64,000 nucleotides of DNA, taken from positions 40,897,501 to 40,961,500 of the forward strand of contig JAMPIT010000575.1 of the NCBI GenBank assembly GCA_026261815.1, read 5' to 3'. Shown one piece after another: positions 53,054-64,000 of this stretch; position 1 is the stretch's first letter, and each line of letters opens with the position of its first letter. Origin of the DNA: Monarcha castaneiventris obscurior (taxonomy: Eukaryota; Chordata; Aves; Passeriformes; Monarchidae). Under the pieces are notes generated by a model. That model was not told the DNA's origin. It saw only the letters and a list, made by a program, of their open reading frames with translations, and did no database searches. The translations under genes and the position numbers were made by a program.

Positions 53054-53089
53054 GTTTAAGGTGTTAACTTCAAGTCTTCAACAGGCCTG

Positions 53090-53850
53090 AGAGGCACCCG
53101 CAGAGCTCTGCAAAGCCGCACGCAGGGTGGGTCGGGGCGGTGTTGGCCCACGAGAACGCGTCCGCTCGGGTACCGGCTGTGTTTGGGGCTTTTAAAGGTC
53201 ATCCCGCGGTTTACAGCGCTGCAGGGGATGGAAAGCCCAGCGAGAGCCAAGCACCGTCCCTGGCACGGTGTCCGGCACCGCTGTCCCTGACGAGACGAGA
53301 CGGGACGGGACGGCGGGGACAGAGCGCAGCGATTCCCACGCTGGCACGGGCATCGACAAGGACCGGCCTGCTGAGGCAGGTCCCGGCCCGCCCCGTCCCC
53401 TGCGCCCGCCTGGGAGCCATGGAACGCCGAGCCGGCCGCACCCTCTTCCCCCCAGCGCGGCCCCCTCAGCGCCGCGGCCCCGCCCCGTTGCGAGGGAAGC
53501 GCCGGTTGCTACGAGGCGGCGCAGGACGCGGGGCAGCGCGGCGGGGCCCGGCGGTGCGGGGCTGGCGCTGGATGGAGCCCGGAGGGAAGGCCGGCGGCGC
53601 GGCGCGGGGCCAGCAGCTCCCCGGGGCCCCGCAGGACGGCGCGGGAGGGCGGCGGAGCGTCCCTGTGTATCCTTCCTGGGGCGGTCTCTTACCGGCGGCG
53701 TTTCTCGGGGCCGGCCGAGCCCTGCGAAGCGGGGCCGGGGCTGCGGGGGGCCCGTGTGGGGCGGCGGCGGGGCCGGGGCAGCCGCGTCCCATTCCCCGCC
53801 CTGCCCCGCGGTCAGGGACCGCCGCAGCGGCGTCTTCGGATTAAAACTTG
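53090..53850. promoter_or_regulatory. CpG island, probable CEP126 promoter and first exon
   Basis: About 760 bases of dense G+C with frequent CpG, in sharp contrast to the AT-rich flanks. It includes Sp1-type GC boxes (for example near 53,475-53,490) and a pentamer run of GACGA/GACGG at about 53,288-53,313. It lies about 0.65 kb upstream of the first certain CEP126 exon and about 3 kb upstream of ANGPTL5 in the opposite direction. It is the likely CEP126 promoter and could act in both directions. Confidence 0.85.
53419..53664 (+). CDS. CEP126: CEP126 coding exon 1, candidate only
   Basis: The first exon must end in phase 0 to join exon 2. One island frame is open throughout and has two ATGs, at 53,419 (MERRAGR) and 53,572 (MEPGGKAGG). 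In-frame phase-0 GT donors exist after 53,658 and 53,664, but both are weak. The predicted residues are Gly/Ala/Arg-rich and do not resemble the mammalian N terminus, which is itself poorly conserved. The true start and donor could lie elsewhere in the island, or a further small exon may exist before 54,503. The end given is the more plausible of the two donors. Confidence 0.3.
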
Positions 53851-54502
53851 TACATTGCGGGTTTTAAACTGCCCTGGGAAAGTTGTCTTCTCAAGCAACT
53901 TCGGAGTTTTCTTGTTTTCCCTCTTCTAGGAGATTATGCCATTAGGAATAGTGTTTTCCATCTTAACTTGGGGGTTCTTTTTTTTTCTTGAATTTTAGTA
54001 GTAAGAACTACTGACACAAACTGTCAAGATCCGCCCGGACAGTGCTGCTTAAATAATTACTGGCTTGAAGCAGGACTGATCTGGCTCTATGGAGAGCTTT
54101 CATTTAGTGATGTTAATCAATTTCAGTGTAAACAACTAATCCTTTAGGGTGTGTGGGGGGGAGTGTTTACTATTTAACATTTTCCCTAAGATACCTGCAT
54201 CCTTATGTCAGAGGTTTAGATAACTACACAAAATGTTCCTTCAAATGAATGTAATAAAGGTGGGATTTTTCAGCTGGTGGTATCATGGAAGATAAGTGCA
54301 AAGCCTCTCCTTAAATCCCTTTAAAAAGTGAAGTGCAATTACATTTTTTTTCTGGATGGGCATATAGTTATGGCTATAACATACAATTATGGGACCTAGT
54401 CTATATAAGGTCAAACAAACCTTTTAGTGAGCAGTTCAATCCAGTGTCTGTTGTCCTTAACACAATCTTAGGGGTAGAGATTTAACGTTTCATTTTGAAC
54501 AG

Positions 54503-54597
54503 GATTTAGAAGAAGAACGTCGGGCATTGAAAGAGGATCAAAAATTACGTCGGAGCAAGGCAATGAAATATTTGATGGAGACAAACAGAAGAAGAAG
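54503..54597 (+). CDS. CEP126: CEP126 coding exon 2
   Basis: Begins after acceptor TTTTGAACAG with DLEEERRALKEDQKLRR and ends ...METNRRRR across the junction: 31 codons plus AG. This charged helical stretch matches the N-terminal region of vertebrate CEP126 (KIAA1377), a microtubule-associated protein of the centrosome, pericentriolar satellites and cilium base. The donor that keeps the frame is AAG|GCAAGT, a GC donor. The nearby GT (54,601) would shift exon 3 out of frame. Its position head-to-head with ANGPTL5 supports the name. Confidence 0.9.
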
Positions 54598-56478
54598 GCA
54601 AGTACCTAGGGTTCCTTTAGTGGAGGATTGTTAAAAAAAAAGTGAAAACCAAAGCAAAAAGAGTCAAAACCTTTTCATGTTCACTTTGATAAATAGCTCA
54701 CTGCTTTGGCCTAGAGGAATCTAGGCTAAAAAGTTTCACCAATCCAGTTTCTTGCTATAGGACAAATAAAATATAAAAAGAGCAATATTCCAATTTACTC
54801 ACTAATTTTTGGAAACTCACTGTAGTCACATGTCAACTAAAGGTAAGTAGCACTTTCATGTTGCTCTGATCTGCATTTCTAGTGTTCTGGGTTTTATTAG
54901 CTTCAATGGATGTATGAAAAATGCACTCATCTGCACAGTGTGGGCCAGCAGGCAGGCAGTTGCCTTCTGAAGTGTGTGCTCTTCTGTCTGCATGGCACAA
55001 CAGCTGCACAGCCTCCCCTTCATGCCGAGGCTTTGTGCTCCCACTTCCCAATAAACACAAAGCAACATCTTTCTTGTACAGGCTTATATTTATAATAAAG
55101 TTATTTTGTACTGACATTTTAAACAGAGCTTTGCATAGTCTGTCTTTCTCCACACGTGAGAATGTAAAGCCATGAAATATTCTGTGACAAATGGATTAGG
55201 TAAATTATGCACTGAAATGTCTCAGTGAAGTGCTGTAAGTAGTTTAATGGGCATAGAGGTCTTTTCTCTTGCACTGAGATGGTGCTTACACATACAGGGG
55301 GCTCAGCTGTGTGTACTGTAGAGGCAGATGGGTTCCTCCTTGCAAGCCCCCAGCCCCAGAACAGCTTCCTCTGCCTCTTGTTACCTCATTAATGCTCGTT
55401 CCCCACAGTTTCCCTGTCGGATGACTTCTGTTGTACAGTGTTTACTTATTAACATACATTCATAAGTCATAAGAGAGGTGGTATATACTGTTTATATTGC
55501 CATTTTAGCCTGACAGCATGTGCTGTCAACTTATGTTTTGAAATATAAAGAAAAATTCAAGAGGAGGTATAATCACCTGCGAGTGATTAAAGACAGAGTG
55601 GAACCCACAACCTTTGCAGATAATAAACTGAGTCTCAGTTGAAAAATTAAATACCCAATTTCATTTTCTGGAACAGAACCACTGTAATGCTACGCATCTC
55701 AGATGAACACTGTTTATTGTATTACTGGTCTGGAAATATTATACTCTAATGTAAAAGCAAATACCAGACAGCCTGCATATTTTTGACAGACTGGTGTAGT
55801 TAAAGTGATACTAATGGATACATAAATACATTTCCATATGTATTTCATTGCTGCCTTAAACACAGTATAAATCCAAGTTACTCAGGTGAGCCACTTATAT
55901 ATTTAGGTATGGTATTCATAAAATGTAGTCATTTCAATTTGTGATAATTGAGAATGGCATAATTATTACAACAGTAAGCAGTTAAAATGGAAGTCTGTGG
56001 TAACTGAAAAGAAGTTGTCTCATGTTAGAAAGGTGGTAAGTGCATACATTTTAAGCAGTGACATATAAGTAAAAATTAAGGGTCACTGCATGTGTGCAGG
56101 AAAGTAATTTGAAAATAAAGTTCCTTGAATCTGAATATTTTTTCCTGACAGCTATGCAGGTAGGAATTGATTGATCAACTATCAGGTCATGTCTCAAATC
56201 TGTATGAGCCAAGTTCCATTAGCTTTCGTACACACGTAAAGGTTTGACGAGGATTTCTCAAAGGTGGCATGACTTTCTTAAGCTCCACATTCTCACCTGG
56301 CAGCGCCCAAAGTTATCCCTGCCAGGGATTACAGGCATGTATCAGGAGTTATTCTTGGCACTGCTGGTGTATGATTTCAAAAGAGAAATTGTATCTTTTG
56401 TAATTTTTATATGGAGAGTAGGAATGAGTACAGTGGGAAGTGTGACTGTCCATTTTCTACCTCTAACCTTCACACAGA

Positions 56479-57042
56479 ATGGTTGAGGTTGAAGGGGCCT
56501 TTTGGAGTCATCTGGTCGAACACCTCTACTCAGGAAGGGCCACCTAGAGCTAGTTGCCCAGGACTGGCTATTGAGCTTCTCCAAGAATGGAGACCCCACA
56601 ACCTCTCAAGGCACTCTGTGTCAGTGCTCGGTCATCCTTACCAATAAAAAAGTGTTTCCTGATATTCCAAAGGAAGCTTCTGTGTTTCAGTTTGGTCCCA
56701 CCAGTGGGCATCACTGAAGACAGCCTAGCTCTCTCCTTTTTGCACCTTCCAGATATTCATAGACATTGATAAGATTGACTTGAGCCTTCTCTTCTCCAGG
56801 CTGAACAGTCCCAGACCTCTCAGCCTTTCTTCCCAGAGAGATTCTCCAGTCCCTTCATCATCTTTGTGGCCCTTCATTGGACTGTCTCCAGTCTATCCAT
56901 GTCTCTTGTACTGAGGAGCCCAGAGCTGGACACAGTCCTTCAGCTGTGGCCTGCCTAGTGCTGAGCAGAGGGGAAGGATCACTTCCCTCCACCAGCTGGC
57001 TAAGCTTTGCCTAGAGCAGTTCAGACCTTCTTTGCAGCAAGG
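56479..57042 (-). mobile_element. Antisense CR1, left part, interrupted by a younger CR1
   Basis: Starts with 'agaatggttgaggttgaagg' and runs through antisense CR1 3' text ('ggctgaacagtcccagacct', 'cttcattggactgtctccag') to 'ccttctttgcagcaagg', where sense CR1 text replaces it. Confidence 0.88.
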
Positions 57043-57297
57043 TTGGTCCCTTCTCCCAACTAACCAGTGCTATAGAATGAGAGGAAATGGCCTCTAATTG
57101 CACCAGGGGAGGTTTAGTTTGGATTCTAGGAAAATTTTCTTCATGAAGAGGGTTGTCAAGCATTGCAAAAGGCTGCCCATTGGAGCGGTTGCATGTGGTA
57201 CTTCAAGATGTGGTTTAGTGGTGGACTTGGCAGTGCTGGGTTTGTTGTTGGACTTGATGATCCTAGGGGTCTTTTCTAACCCAAATGATTCTATGTT
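57043..57297 (+). mobile_element. CR1 3'-end copy inserted in the older CR1, sense orientation
   Basis: Sense CR1 text from 'ttggtcccttctcccaacta' to the intact tail 'aatgattctatg', including 'caccaggggaggtttagttt' and 'gtggtggacttggcagtgct'. The preserved 3' end and the position between two antisense CR1 pieces mark it as the later insertion. Confidence 0.88.
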
Positions 57298-57304
57298 TCT
57301 TTGT

Positions 57305-57605
57305 TTAATGAACATGTTAAAGAGCACTGAGCCCAGTACTGACTTCTAGGGTTCACCGCTATGTGCTGGCCTCCATTAAGACTTTGTGTCACTAATTGCC
57401 ACCCAGAGGCTGACCATTCAGGTCATTTACATTCCACCTCTGTGTCTGCTCATTCAGCCTGTACAAAAGCATCTCATTTATGAGGCTCATAGGGGAGACA
57501 GTACCAGCAGCCTTGGTAAAGTCCAAAGAGACAATATCTACTGCTCTCCCCTCATCTACAGGACTGTCATTTCTTTGTAGAATTTTATCAAGTTGATCAA
57601 GCATT
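57305..57605 (-). mobile_element. Antisense CR1, right part (reverse-transcriptase region)
   Basis: 'atgttaaagagcactgagcc', 'tgctggcctccattaagact' and 'ctctcccctcatctacagga' match the antisense strand of the CR1 reverse-transcriptase frame. It is probably the same element as the left part, although a few hundred bases expected between the two parts appear to be missing. Confidence 0.8.
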
Positions 57606-60600
57606 ACTAAACTTAGTGTCAACCTTAAGTTTATAAATTTTCTCCTAAAAGAAGTAAAACCCATGAATTTCCTTTAGGAAGAAGCACTAGTGAAGATACG
57701 GGAGAGTTTCTGCTTTCTTCTTAATCTTGTGTCATTTAGGTTTATTCTCTTCATGTTGCTTTGTGGAGGAAAACTTTTCTGTGGGTTTTTCTTTGTGGTT
57801 TTTTTTCAGGAACCACCAGCAGGCCTCCTTTAAACAAGGTTATACCAAAGCACTTTTTAAGCTAATGAGAACTTACATGCATAAGGTTCTTGCAGATTGA
57901 GATCTTCAGTTTTCAACCTTGTCTATATGTACTTTTTATGAAATTTTCCCTGACAGTCTAGTATTGTTGTCAATACTTTTAAAATGCAGCACCTTCACCA
58001 TTAAAAATGCTCAAATTCTACAAGCTGTGCTCAGTTAATTGGTTTAGTAGTAAAAAGACAAAAACATCCCTTGCTCAGAAAAGAGCAAGGATAGGTTTGG
58101 AAAGGAAAGTCTCAACTTAAATCACAGATCTTTTTCAAGCCCCTGATGTCATCTGTTTCTTTGCATCTCTTGTACTGACCAAGCTCCTTAGTTTGTGTTA
58201 ACAGCAGTACTTCTACACAGCAAAAAACCTTAGCCTACAGTTTATACAAGTTGCCTGAATATCAAGAAAGTAATTTCTTTATTGTCTCACTGATACCTGA
58301 AGTTGCAATTTCAAGATCAGATTAAGAATCAAATATTCTCTAGGGCAGTAGCTGGCAGATATTTTGTTTAAATAACAGTATTCTGGAAATACGAACTACT
58401 GACTAAGCGCATACTTGATGCAGATGAATAGGATATCATATTTTATGTTTCTATAACACACTGCTTTTTAAATACCAGCTGTCAGTTTTGCTGGGGACTA
58501 TAGACTTTGTGCTGTTACTGCTCAGTGCAAAATGTGCATCCCATTTTACTGTGATATGAGTGTCTGCAGGTAGCTGGTTCATTCTGGAAATGCAATTGTC
58601 TGTGTGCATTTTCAAATAAACCTTACAGTCAGTTATCTTGGTTCAGCATTTTGAATTACCTTGAAATAGCAAATCCATCTCTTGAAACTGGGGAAGGAAA
58701 TCTACATCGGTTTCCAATCTATTCCCAATCTATTGTTCTTTCAGTAATACTTTATTTTCAACATATGCACAAGCTTTGTGCTCCACCTACTGGCTGGTTA
58801 ACATTGATTATTTAATAAAAGATCTTTAAATTATTCATCAGTTTTGTTGATAGAGAATGAAAAGCAGTCTACGGCCAGAAATACGAGAACAGTGTCAGCA
58901 CTTGGTAAACAGAGAGGGCAGTGTGTTAAGAATTTTGTATTTCTTTCTACATGAAAATGGAACTGTGAAAAGTAGGTGATCACTGTAACCATGTGGACCT
59001 GAAATGCAGTATTGCCATTTCTGATAGTGGGCACAGGATTGTGCTGAATTTGCAAGGCCTTGGAACAAATGCTTGCCAAGCTTGCTCTCTTTGAACTTTT
59101 CTTGACCTGACAGCAGCTTTGTTTTGCTTGGTTCAGCTGTAACAGCAATTTCTCTAATAGACCAGGTGTCTGTGGCTAATTTATTTTGCCTCTGTTTATC
59201 TTTTTATTGTATGACCATGGTTTTATATAGATGGCAGTAACAAGCAGCTATTCTATGCAGAGAATGAGATATTCGTGACTCTAAAATAATGAAGTAGTGT
59301 AGAGAAGTGTAGGCCTGGTACAGTAGCAGAGGCCTTGAAAACTGGAGGTGCAGGATGTGGCATGGAGGGGTACAGGCAGCGGATGGTAAGAGATGGCATT
59401 GGCACTGGAGAGCCCGTGGCTATACTCACCAATAGGCAGCTAAAGAAATGCAGAACTACATCTGACAAACCTGGCTTTAGAGGTAACAAAGAACAAAAGA
59501 ATGATATGTAATATACATAGAAGGCACCATGTTTGGAATATTTGGAGGTACTGTGGAGCTACAGATTGACGACGATACAACAGAGGTGTAAAAATGTATT
59601 AGCAAATATAAAAATTACTTCAAGTGGATCCTAAGGTGAGTGAGAAGAAAGCATTAACATGAATATCCTGGTGGTCCTGCTGAAGGGATTCCAGATGCTG
59701 CCAGTTCACCCTGACACCACAGCACAGCCAGAATGAAACTACAAGCCTTGGGATGCAAAAGAGCAATGCAGGAATGAGCATCAGTAAAAGGGATAGAAAC
59801 TCAATGTGTGAATAACAGTTCAAACTGTTGTATCACCATTATTGAACCCTTTTCTATATAGAAATATTCTAGCACTATTATTATTTTTCAGTAACAATTC
59901 TTTATTAATAGTAATTGGACTCTTAAGATTTGAATTACACTAACAAAAAAAAAAGCTTGGCTATACAAAGTGTGCTTGGATTTTGCCTATGAACAAGACT
60001 TGGAATGTGACAACTGGTACATATTACAGGGCAACCCTCAGTGAGCCCCTACAGTATTGTAAGGGTTGGTCCTTCTGAAGCTCTCACAGCAATTTCAGGC
60101 TGTCCTTTTGTATTCAGCATACAATAATCAAAGAAGATGAAGGAATAGATTTGATATGTGTTCCTGGTCATGGTAAGTGTCTCAGATAAAACAGTTGCTT
60201 TTTGGGCAATGTCACAGATCTTTTTAAGGACATAAGATTGCTTCCTGTTTGCCAATGAAGGGAATTTTGAATGTGACACCACGTTCTAGCTTTTTCTTGA
60301 TACTACTGTAGTCATTGACTATACAAATACCTCCCTACCTCAATTTTAAAGTTACTGTGCACTGGTTTGCAACATGATATGGAAATGGAAGAATAATATC
60401 AACTCAGTATCAAAAGGTTCACTTTATAGCATTCCATACATATGGTATATATTCCTTTTTTAATTATCATTTTCATCCAAGGCAGTAGTGAGCATTTAGT
60501 CCACCTGGGAATGTAGCACCCGTCACTTCACTGTGAAGACAATTTCATAAAATTAACCAGGAAATAATTCCACCATCTAGTCATACTGTTTTTAACATAA

Positions 60601-61606
60601 AAATGCCTTCCACATAATGTCCGTATATGTGAGACGGCTAAGTATTTTAAGTTTCGTATTCCAAATTCTCCATAAACATTTTGGCAGCCATTTCAAAAAT
60701 TGCTGCACCATTGGGTTGTTTATAGTAGACAGAAAAATTGGGTTAAAAAAACACCAGTCAGGAAATTCTTCTGCTAACTATCCATCTTAAAGCCATATTC
60801 TTTTGCCAATGTTACATCTGTGATATGAACCTAAGCTGGTGGCTTAAGGAGACTGCATGAACAAACATTTGCTTTAACTGTTTTTCTCTAAGATGTAAAT
60901 GTGCATTTTTTAAATTATTTATTTTACATAATGCACCTGGGTGCTACAATTTACATTCTGCGAGGTCAAGAAGTTAATAAGGCTTCACCGAATAGCTTTA
61001 ATGCATTTCCTTACATTAAAATAAGATCCTTTTTTCTCCTTCTTGTCTTTATCCAAACCAAACAGTGATCATGATGAGCTGTGGCCAAAAAGACCTCTTG
61101 CATCAGCATTTGGACTTGCTCATTCCCAGCTGTATGGAACAACAGTCCTTTTTTTAATGCTCGTTATTAGGAATGTGGAAGAGTGCAGCTAAGTCATATT
61201 CAAAATAATTTTAAAAAAGCAACAACAACAAAAAAAAAAAACCTGTCAGAATTGACTTTTTTCTTTTTTGGAGTTATAAGCTGGAATTGCTCCAGGTGTA
61301 AAGTTGTAAAATTGCCCACATGTCTGAATTTAACAACTACAGTTCAACTAAAGGCCTTCTTTATCAGCTTCTAGAAATATTAAAGGACATCCAGAAGAAC
61401 GTTTAAAGTACTTGCTAGGATAAGCAAGTCTGTTTCCTCTCTGGTGATTTTCATTTAGTCAAGATAAAATTTCAGATTTCTGTATTAGATTTTAAGGTGA
61501 GTGAAATTCAGGAATACTGAAAGTGGACAATGAACTCTAGTTCTACTTTTTAGTTCTAACATGTTTTGACTGCCATGTATATATGAGTTTTCAAAATAGT
61601 GGAAGT

Positions 61607-61625
61607 TCTTTCTCTCTCTCTCTCT
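61607..61625. repeat. Short TC microsatellite
   Basis: About eight TC dinucleotides in CEP126 intron 2. Confidence 0.85.
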
Positions 61626-62194
61626 GGTATGCTTTAGCTTCCAAGTGGATTAAAGTGGATATTCCTGTATAAGTGTGTACTTGGGAATTAGTTGGCAGTT
61701 TTCCTATTTTATTACTGTTGTGCAATTACAGCCTTTAAGCTTTCTAAAATAAAAGGTACCTATTTCAAATTATTTTTGTTTTCACAGGAGATCAGTCATT
61801 ACTTTGAAGGGATCCTAGAGAGGGTCAAGTTGAATATTTCAGTTTGAAATTTCTCCCTGAAAAGCAAAGGGAGGAATAATTAAAATAGCTTGAGTTAAGG
61901 AGTAGCTTTGTAAAGTAGCAACTTTGCTCCATTAAGCAAGAAGTATGAAGTTCTGCTAGTGATTAGGGTTGTGGGAAGGTATCTTATTGTGATGAGAGGA
62001 ACAAGGAACATATGGCTAAACATTTCTTTCCACTAATGCTGGCTGGAGGGGGACCCTACTTAGTGTCCTAGTGACCTGTTAAATCACATTTCTAATACAC
62101 GATGGGAAGGGCCCAGCTGTAGTGATCTTTGCATGGCAGGCTTTGGAAGTTTCACTTGAAGACCATTGCTTCTACAGTGTTACTGCTTTTAGAA

Positions 62195-62345
62195 TATAAT
62201 GTTTCCAGGGGAGGAGCATCCACGACCTTTCTGGGCGACCTGCTCCAGTGTTTCACCACCCTCACTGTAAAAAATTTCTTTTATATCTAGTCTGAATCTA
62301 CCATCTTTTAAACCATTAAATATGATTTGCCTACATAGGCACTGT
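62195..62345 (-). mobile_element. Antisense CR1 internal fragment
   Basis: 'ctgctccagtgtttcaccac' followed by 'ctcactgtaaaaaatttctt' corresponds to antisense CR1 3' untranslated text. Both ends are lost. Confidence 0.8.
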
Positions 62346-63138
62346 ACCAATAAATATACTGGGTATATTTCACTTAAGGAGATAGTTTGTCAGTAAAAGT
62401 TGATGATTCTGTCAGCAGGAGAAAAGATTCCACATAGCTTCATGAAGCTTGTGCCTACTGAAGGAAACCTTTGTGATGATGGTTGCTTTTGCCTAAAGGC
62501 TGCTTTGCTTTCCAGGCTAGTGGGAGGACATATTTAACATATTTATTATTAATAACTGATTCTGTTAAATATAGTTTCGCATTACTATTTTATCCCATTT
62601 TGTGCTGCTAATCTGGTTGTCTTTCAGGAATCTTCCTAACAACTACAAGTTGATACTAACTCTTGCATGTTTATAGATAAAAGCTGTAGTTCCTTTGTGT
62701 AATTTCTAAACAACAACTTTTAACTGTTATTATTTCCCCAACAGCTTGTGAAAAGCACACAGAGCATTTGCAGTTAACCTTCCTACTGATCTGCTCACTG
62801 TGATACACTTGTGTCATGCTGTAAAGGCTGTTGTAAAAGTCGCACTGGTGACAAGAACTGTTTGAGTCTGCATCTTAATTCACATATAAAAAAGAATCAA
62901 ATCCCTGGCTGAGGCTAAAAAATGAAAATATGTTGTGACTCTTCTTCACCACCCACTGTCCCATTTACATTCAGACAAATTATAAAAATCTAGCTGTGCT
63001 GAAGTTAATAGCATTTTATTTATGGACAAGCAAGCTTTTGCACTAAAATGGCAAGTTGGTAAGCAAGTAAGTTACTAATATTTTGGTAAATGTAGTTCAT
63101 AAACATAGGAATGATCTACTTTTGCTTCTTAAACACAG

Positions 63139-63284
63139 AGCCTTTGAAGAAAGACAGAAGGAAGAAGAAGAAAAAGAACAAAGACTTAGAGAACAAGTTC
63201 TGCAGCAGAGGAAAATTAAATTTCAGGAGGCAACTGCTAAGTTCCAACGTGCTCATCAGTCCTTTTCTCAGCACAAACAAACAG
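63139..63284 (+). CDS. CEP126: CEP126 coding exon 3
   Basis: Starts after acceptor AAACACAG with A completing Arg, then AFEERQKEEEEKEQRLREQ and FQEATAKFQRAH, closely matching the conserved N-terminal coiled-coil-like region of vertebrate CEP126. It ends in phase 1 at ...CAAACAG before GTTTTT, and an in-frame TAA at 63,290-63,292 means the exon must end by there. Very rich in Glu, Gln, Lys and Arg, so helical. The rest of the gene, including the large downstream coding region, lies beyond the window. Confidence 0.92.
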
Positions 63285-63334
63285 GTTTTTAAATTAAAAA
63301 TTAACTATTATTCACAATACAAGTGTTTTTATAT

Positions 63335-63402
63335 TCACAGAATCAGAGAATAGTTAAGGTTGGAAGGGACCTCTGGAGGCCATTAGTCCAACCCCCCATA
63401 TT
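63335..63402 (-). mobile_element. Very short antisense CR1 3' end
   Basis: 'tcacagaatcagagaatagt' followed by 'aaggttggaagggacctctg' is the antisense CR1 terminus. Only about 70 bases remain, lying 50 bases after CEP126 exon 3. Confidence 0.85.
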
Positions 63403-64000
63403 TTTCTATTAGTAGAATATAACTGAAGCAAACAGAAACAACTTCACTCAAAGTAATTGAATTCACAAAAGCAAAACAACTGACAAGAAGCTAAGATCTG
63501 ATACATGTGACAGTTGAGTAGAGGAAATAAAAAGAAAAACAATTTTTTTTTTCTAAAAATTGTATTGAGAGATATTTCACTATATTCCAGTCACAATAAG
63601 TGCATGACCTCCTTGAGGTATTGTGGCTTCCTGGGTTTTCCCCACTTTTTTGACTGCATTGTGCTTATTGGTTACAGTACTGTGCTTTCACAGCTGGGTG
63701 AGAGGTATTACAAGGCCACTGATAGTTACTAGGATAGCATAATGATCCCCTCTTTGAACCTTTGAATACGAAATATTCAGGAATGCGCATTTTGTTGATA
63801 ACTAAGTAAATGCAGTCCTAGCATATATTAATATGGCACATAATTTTTTTTCTGAATTAGTCCACTTTCTAAGCTGTTCTCTTGCTGGGAAGCAGTGATC
63901 ACTTCAGCTCAGTTCCTGCTTTCTTGGAATCAGTGCAGATTGGCAGGAGTTTGTAACAGCATTGGCCAAGTCTGATTTCCCGTCAACTTTCCAGTGTTCA
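63403..64000 (+). other. Start of CEP126 intron 3
   Basis: AT-rich intronic DNA to the window edge. No further exon was seen. Confidence 0.6.

Larger units (their letters stand above)
54598..63138 (+). other. CEP126 intron 2, with GC-AG ends
   Basis: An 8.5 kb intron that starts GCAAGT and ends ACACAG. It holds the nested CR1 pair at 56.5-57.6 kb, a CR1 piece at 62.2 kb, a TC microsatellite at about 61,607-61,625 and otherwise AT-rich DNA without recognised exons. Confidence 0.8.

Overview
This is a vertebrate genomic window, almost certainly from a bird. It carries many truncated CR1 retrotransposon copies ending in the ATTCTATG-type 3' tail and a solo-LTR-like element of a kind common in songbirds. 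It also holds two split genes whose order matches the known vertebrate synteny block TRPC6 - ANGPTL5 - CEP126. There is no bacterial-style gene content. Most long open frames are chance frames or repeat-derived.

Layout. Positions 1 to about 37,600 show no exon I can support. They hold AT-rich intergenic DNA with CR1 copies, one probable solo LTR, two probable old dispersed repeats, a homopurine tract, and a small CpG-rich patch with a near-consensus CTCF site. From 50,069 down to 38,494 on the minus strand is a complete, intact ANGPTL5 gene. I rebuilt all eight coding exons by hand. They join in frame with canonical GT-AG junctions to give 391 residues: signal peptide, variable Cys-containing linker, coiled coil, then fibrinogen-like domain. 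A TATA-like box lies about 180 bases upstream of its start codon.

At about 53.1-53.85 kb is a strong CpG island flanked on one side by three long A tracts. It is the probable promoter and first exon of CEP126 on the plus strand, which codes for a centrosome and cilium-base protein. Coding exon 2 (54,503-54,597) and coding exon 3 (63,139-63,284) are clear, and the gene runs off the right edge. Exon 1 cannot be fixed from sequence alone. The intron between exons 2 and 3 appears to use a GC-AG donor. It also contains a CR1 copy inserted into an older, opposite-strand CR1.

The two genes are divergent, with starts about 3.4 kb apart. ANGPTL5 looks like a TATA-type, tissue-restricted gene and CEP126 like a CpG-island housekeeping or ciliary gene. 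I did not find a new biological system. The most useful leads are the GC-AG intron, the CTCF-like site beside the homopurine tract, the nested CR1, and the fast-evolving second ANGPTL5 exon.
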